The notes under the pieces: model-generated | Told to the model about the DNA's origin: nothing | What the model saw: only the letters and a program-made list of their open reading frames with translations | Databases searched by the model: none | Translations under genes and position numbers: made by a program | In this document: positions 60,433-64,000 of the stretch, piece after piece | Layout: each line of letters starts with the position of its first letter | How positions within the stretch are numbered: position 1 is the stretch's first letter | DNA from: Cercis canadensis | Lineage: Eukaryota; Streptophyta; Magnoliopsida; Fabales; Fabaceae | Length of the DNA stretch: 64,000 bases | NCBI GenBank assembly: GCA_003255065.1 | Contig: QAOA01000143.1 | Span: forward strand, 124,001 to 188,000 | Direction of reading: 5' to 3'

Positions 60433-61065
60433 ATTTGATGAAGAAGCCTTATATTTTGTTAAAACATTAATAACTGCAAATCAAGCGAAAGGAGCTTGTA
60501 CAGTAATTGTTACAAGTAATTTTTTCTTCCATTAACCTTGTACAAACTAATATTTCGTTACACAATGTGATTGTCGCTGTTCACTTTTTTCTTCGTTGCA
60601 TGATGTTACAGACGTTAGAACTTTAAATCTCCTACAAACTACACATAATGGCTTAGTTGCTCTTCAATTTATCCTTTAGTAAAAATAAAAGGAAAATTTA
60701 CCTGCAAGGCTGGTATATTATTCATAATTTTAATTTAGAATTTGGATAGAACTACTTTTGCTTCGTGTTGCAAAATTTCATAATTATACTTTTAGAAATC
60801 TATGTAAATAGTTGACGGGAAAGAGTCGTAATTAAAGTTGTTAGAAAATATAAAATATATGGAACTGGTGGAATTAATTCCAGGACTGCTTTCATGCTCC
60901 TTATTGGTTTTATAGAAGACATTATTTCTGCAAAATTAAATATATTTTTCTGCTGTATATTTGTTCGCTTGTCGAAGCTGTATTGAAAGCAATGCTGAAT
61001 CATTGAAGGCTGGAACATTTTATCAAATTCATGGAAGCATTCGACAAGTATTCAGATGAACAGAG
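60433..61065 (+). pseudogene. RHD3-like relic: exons 15 and 16, block 2 copy
   Basis: The exon-15 relic at 60433 (FDEEALYFVKTLITAN) has a 4-base insertion that shifts its frame compared with 20137-20215. The exon-16 relic from about 60970 reads AMLNH and a stop, as in block 1, and is cut at 61065 by the copia element. Confidence 0.6.
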
Positions 61066-61461
61066 TGTTAGAAGTAAGAAGGTTGAGGTCTTTGATGGTA
61101 GTTAGGCATTATTAGTTAACTATGGTTAGGCAGTTAGTTGACTATAGTTAATGTAACTCAGGTGGTTATCCAGCTAAGCATGGTTAGCCAGCTAAGTAGA
61201 TTATTTTAGAAAGATTAGTTTGTTAATTCAACTGCCTTGGCAGTTGCTATATATGTGTGATACACGTGAATGAGAATTCAATGGTTCAGAATATTCATTT
61301 TTACTCTTTCCTTTTCTGAAGCTTTCCCTTCCTCTTCTCTCTCTATCGTATCTCATTTTCTTGCTTAATTTCTCTGCTTTCTGATATGGTTTCTGCTGCA
61401 TAATCTATCTGCAGAATCCATATCTTCATGATTCTTGCTTCCGCAGCTTACAAACTCTAAT
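61066..61461 (+). repeat. 5' LTR of the copia element
   Basis: About 396 bp, from TGTTAG to just before the primer-binding site. The right boundary is approximate because the usual CA end is not clean. Confidence 0.75.
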
Positions 61462-61462
61462 A

Positions 61463-61474
61463 TGGTATCAGAGC
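61463..61474 (+). promoter_or_regulatory. Primer-binding site of the copia element
   Basis: tggtatcagagc, the standard plant copia site complementary to the 3' end of initiator Met-tRNA. Confidence 0.9.
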
Positions 61475-64000
61475 TTTGAAAATGGCAGAACACATTTCAT
61501 CCTCTGTGTCTCCATCAATGGAAACTCTGAATTCTAGAAATATTTCTTTACCTACATTTGGTCAAACCCTCACTATCAAGTTAGATCGTAGTAACTATCT
61601 GATATGGAGGAATCAATTACTTAACATAGTAATTGCAAATGGATATGAAGATATCTTGAATGGATCTCAGGTATGTCCGGAGAAACTTCTTCAAGATTCA
61701 ACCACTGGAAGTCTCATTCTGAACCCAGACTTTGTCCTTTGGCAGAGGCAAAACAGGTTAGTAATGAGTTGGATTTATGCTTCCCTTACTGAGCAACTTA
61801 TGGCTCAAATTATGGGCTACAATACGGCATATGAGATATGGAAATCTCTGGGAGACAGCTTTGCCTGTTCATCTCGTGCACGCATCATGGAGTTAAGACT
61901 CCAGTTGCAGACTATTCGCAAAGGAAATCTTGGTGTGTGGGATTATATGGTCAAGATCAGAGGCATTTGTGACAATCTACGAGCAGTAGGTGAAAATGTT
62001 AGTCAAAATGATCAAATAATGGCAATCTTGGCTGGACTAGGGCCTGAATACAATCCAGTTGTAGCATATGTCAGTTTTGAGTGCATATCAGTGGAAATCT
62101 TGCAAAGTCATCTACTTGCGTTTGAGAGCAGGCTTGACAGACAGAAGCCAGTTGATGATCAAATCTTGATTCAAGCAAATGCAGCTCAGTTTGGTCCCTT
62201 TAGAGGTAAGAAGAAGTTTAATGCTAATTCTCAGAATAGTTTCTATCATGGTAACACCAATACTGCACCAAATTCTTTCTCTGGTACTAGTCATCGTAAT
62301 CAGTCTAACAATCAATCTGGTAAGTCAAGATTTGGTAATTTTGGTGGAACTGGTCAAAAACCACAGTGTCAAATTTGTCATAAGATGGGACATTCTGCCT
62401 CTGCTTGTTGGCATCGATTTGATAATGACTTTCAACCCAAAGCTTCAACTGGGAATCCTTCTCAACAACAAGCTTCTCAGGCATTGATGGCTACCACTGG
62501 TCAGATAGAAGACACTCCTTGGTTCCTTGATACTGGGGCTACTCACCATGTCACTGCTGACTTGGGCAATTTGTCTCTGCATAATCCATTTGCTGGGGAT
62601 GAGAAAGTAACAGTTGGCAATGGTAAGCAACTTCCTGTTATGCATACTGGTAGTACTTCCATTCCAACTGCTAGAAGACCTTTATTACTTAATCAAGTCT
62701 TACATGTGCCTAAGATAAGTGCAAATTTGGTTAGTGTTCAGAAATTATGTCGAGATAATAGCATCTATGTTGAGTTTTATCCTGATTATTTTCTTGTGAA
62801 GGATCAGAAAACCAAAGAGGTACTGCTGCAAGGAACTCTTAAGCAAGGACTCTACAAGGTTATGACTTCCTACATTCCTGCTAGTTCTTCATCTGCTCCT
62901 TCTATAGCAGCCTATCAAACATTTGTTTCCTCTCCACAGAACTCCAATTCTGTGCTACAACTTTGGCACAATAGATTAGGTCATCCTTCCATTGATGTAC
63001 TAAATAAAATCATGTCTGCACATGGTTTAGCTCGTTTTACTGTCAATAAACTTACCATTTGTAGTTCTTGTCAGTTGGCTAAAAGCCATAAATTGCCTTT
63101 TGTACAGTCACATTCTAAAGCAATAAAGCCTTTTGACTTAGTGCATGCTGATCTCTGGGGTTTTCCCTCTTGTAGTTCAGTTAATGGTGCCTGCTATTTC
63201 TTATTATTGATTGATGACTGTACTCGATATTCGTGGATTTATTTACTGCAGTCCAAGAGTGATACTCTTGACATGTTTCTGAGGTTTCAAGCTATGGTTA
63301 AAACTCAATTTGAAGCCAATATTAAAGTCATTTAGTCAGATTTTGGGGGGGAATTTGCAGCTTTTGACCAGATGGTTAAGGCATCAGGTATCCATCATAG
63401 GTTCTCTTGCCCCCATACTCCACAGCAGAATGGTCGAGTTGAAAGAAAAAATCGCCACATCGAGGAGACAGGATTATCCTTATTGATTACTGCAGGAATG
63501 CCTGCTAAGTACTGGACTTTTGCTTTTCAAACAGCAGTTCAGCTTATTAACAGGATGCCTACAACAGTCTTTCAATTTCAATCTCCCTATGAACTACTAT
63601 ATCATAAATCTCCTGACCTCACTCAAGTCAAGACCTTTGGTTGTCTTTGCTTCCCATATCTTCGACCCTATCGAGCTCATAAGCTTAAGAACAGATCAGC
63701 TACTTGTTGTTTTCTTAGACACAGTAATAAACACAAGGGTTTTCTGTGTATGGACACTAGCACTAAGAGGATTTATATTTCTCATCATGTAGTGTTTGTA
63801 GAGACTGTGTTTCCTTTCAAAGCTCCAGTCTCTCAACCCTCTCAGTCCATGGTTTCAGATTGCTCCATTCCTGTCTCCTTGCCTCCTACTCCTGCTTGGC
63901 ATTCTCCATCTGTTACTTCTGATAGGCCTACTGTCTCTACTCAGTGTACTTCAGCTTCACAGTCACCTGTCTCTTCTGGTTCTGCATCTCCTGCTTCTCT

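Larger units (their letters stand above)
61066..64000 (+). mobile_element. Ty1/copia element, 5' part, running off the window
   Basis: Inserted into the RHD3 exon-16 relic after gaacagag (empty site in block 1 at about 20760). The 5' LTR (61066 to about 61461, starting TGTTAG) has a TATA-like ctatatatg near 61247. It is followed by the initiator-Met primer-binding site tggtatcagagc (61463-61474). Parts in order: gag (about 61,480-62,450; NYLIWRNQLL, UBN2-like), CCHC knuckle (CQICHKMGHSASACW), protease (WFLDTGATHHV), integrase zinc finger (LWHNRLGHPS, CSSCQLAKSH), integrase core (ADLWG, LLIDDCTRYSW), and the segment towards reverse transcriptase. Reverse transcriptase, RNase H and the 3' LTR lie outside the window. 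It is broken in about two or three places in the visible part; its age cannot be estimated without the second LTR, but it is younger than the block duplication. Confidence 0.9.

Overview
The window is AT-rich plant nuclear DNA, most likely from a eudicot. The signs are long genes with many small exons and GT-AG introns, plant-type Ty1/copia and Ty3/gypsy elements, a TRIM, LINE 3' ends, Tourist-like MITEs, and a host gene family that matches the plant ER-shaping GTPase ROOT HAIR DEFECTIVE 3 (RHD3/SEY1, atlastin-like). I see no organelle, bacterial or viral genome content and no tRNA or rRNA gene. The species cannot be named from the sequence. Layout: the window is roughly two copies of one ~32-kb block. 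Block 1 (about 1-31,900) holds the 3' tail of an RHD3-like copy (1224-1921), RHD3-like gene 1 (2711-14733), a patch of RHD3 exon relics mixed with a coiled-coil gene of unknown function, a LINE end and a MITE (14.8-21 kb), and RHD3-like copy 2, a pseudogene without most of its GTPase domain (22.6-31.8 kb). Block 2 (about 31,940-64,000) repeats this order: tail (32895-33532), RHD3-like gene 3 (34453-54497), relics, coiled-coil gene, LINE and MITE (54.6-61 kb). It has gained a Reina-like gypsy element (37260-43002), a solo LTR (59255-59669) and a copia element running off the right edge (61066-64000). Gene 3 is the best-supported gene. Its 22 exons can be read open and in phase for 712 codons, with the gypsy element lying inside intron 5. 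It keeps the GTP-binding motifs and the long helical middle domain of RHD3, but ends in a short exon with no membrane hairpin. Gene 1 has the same model, but exon 15 falls where there is an N gap and an inserted repeat. Assembly: nine single-N positions mark scaffold joins, and at eight of them the same sequence stands on both sides. These local direct repeats (up to 1.94 kb) are best read as unmerged contig overlaps or alleles, not biology. They duplicate exon 17 of gene 3 and a piece of the gypsy element. All functional statements are by recognition of conserved motifs from memory; no alignment or database search was run.
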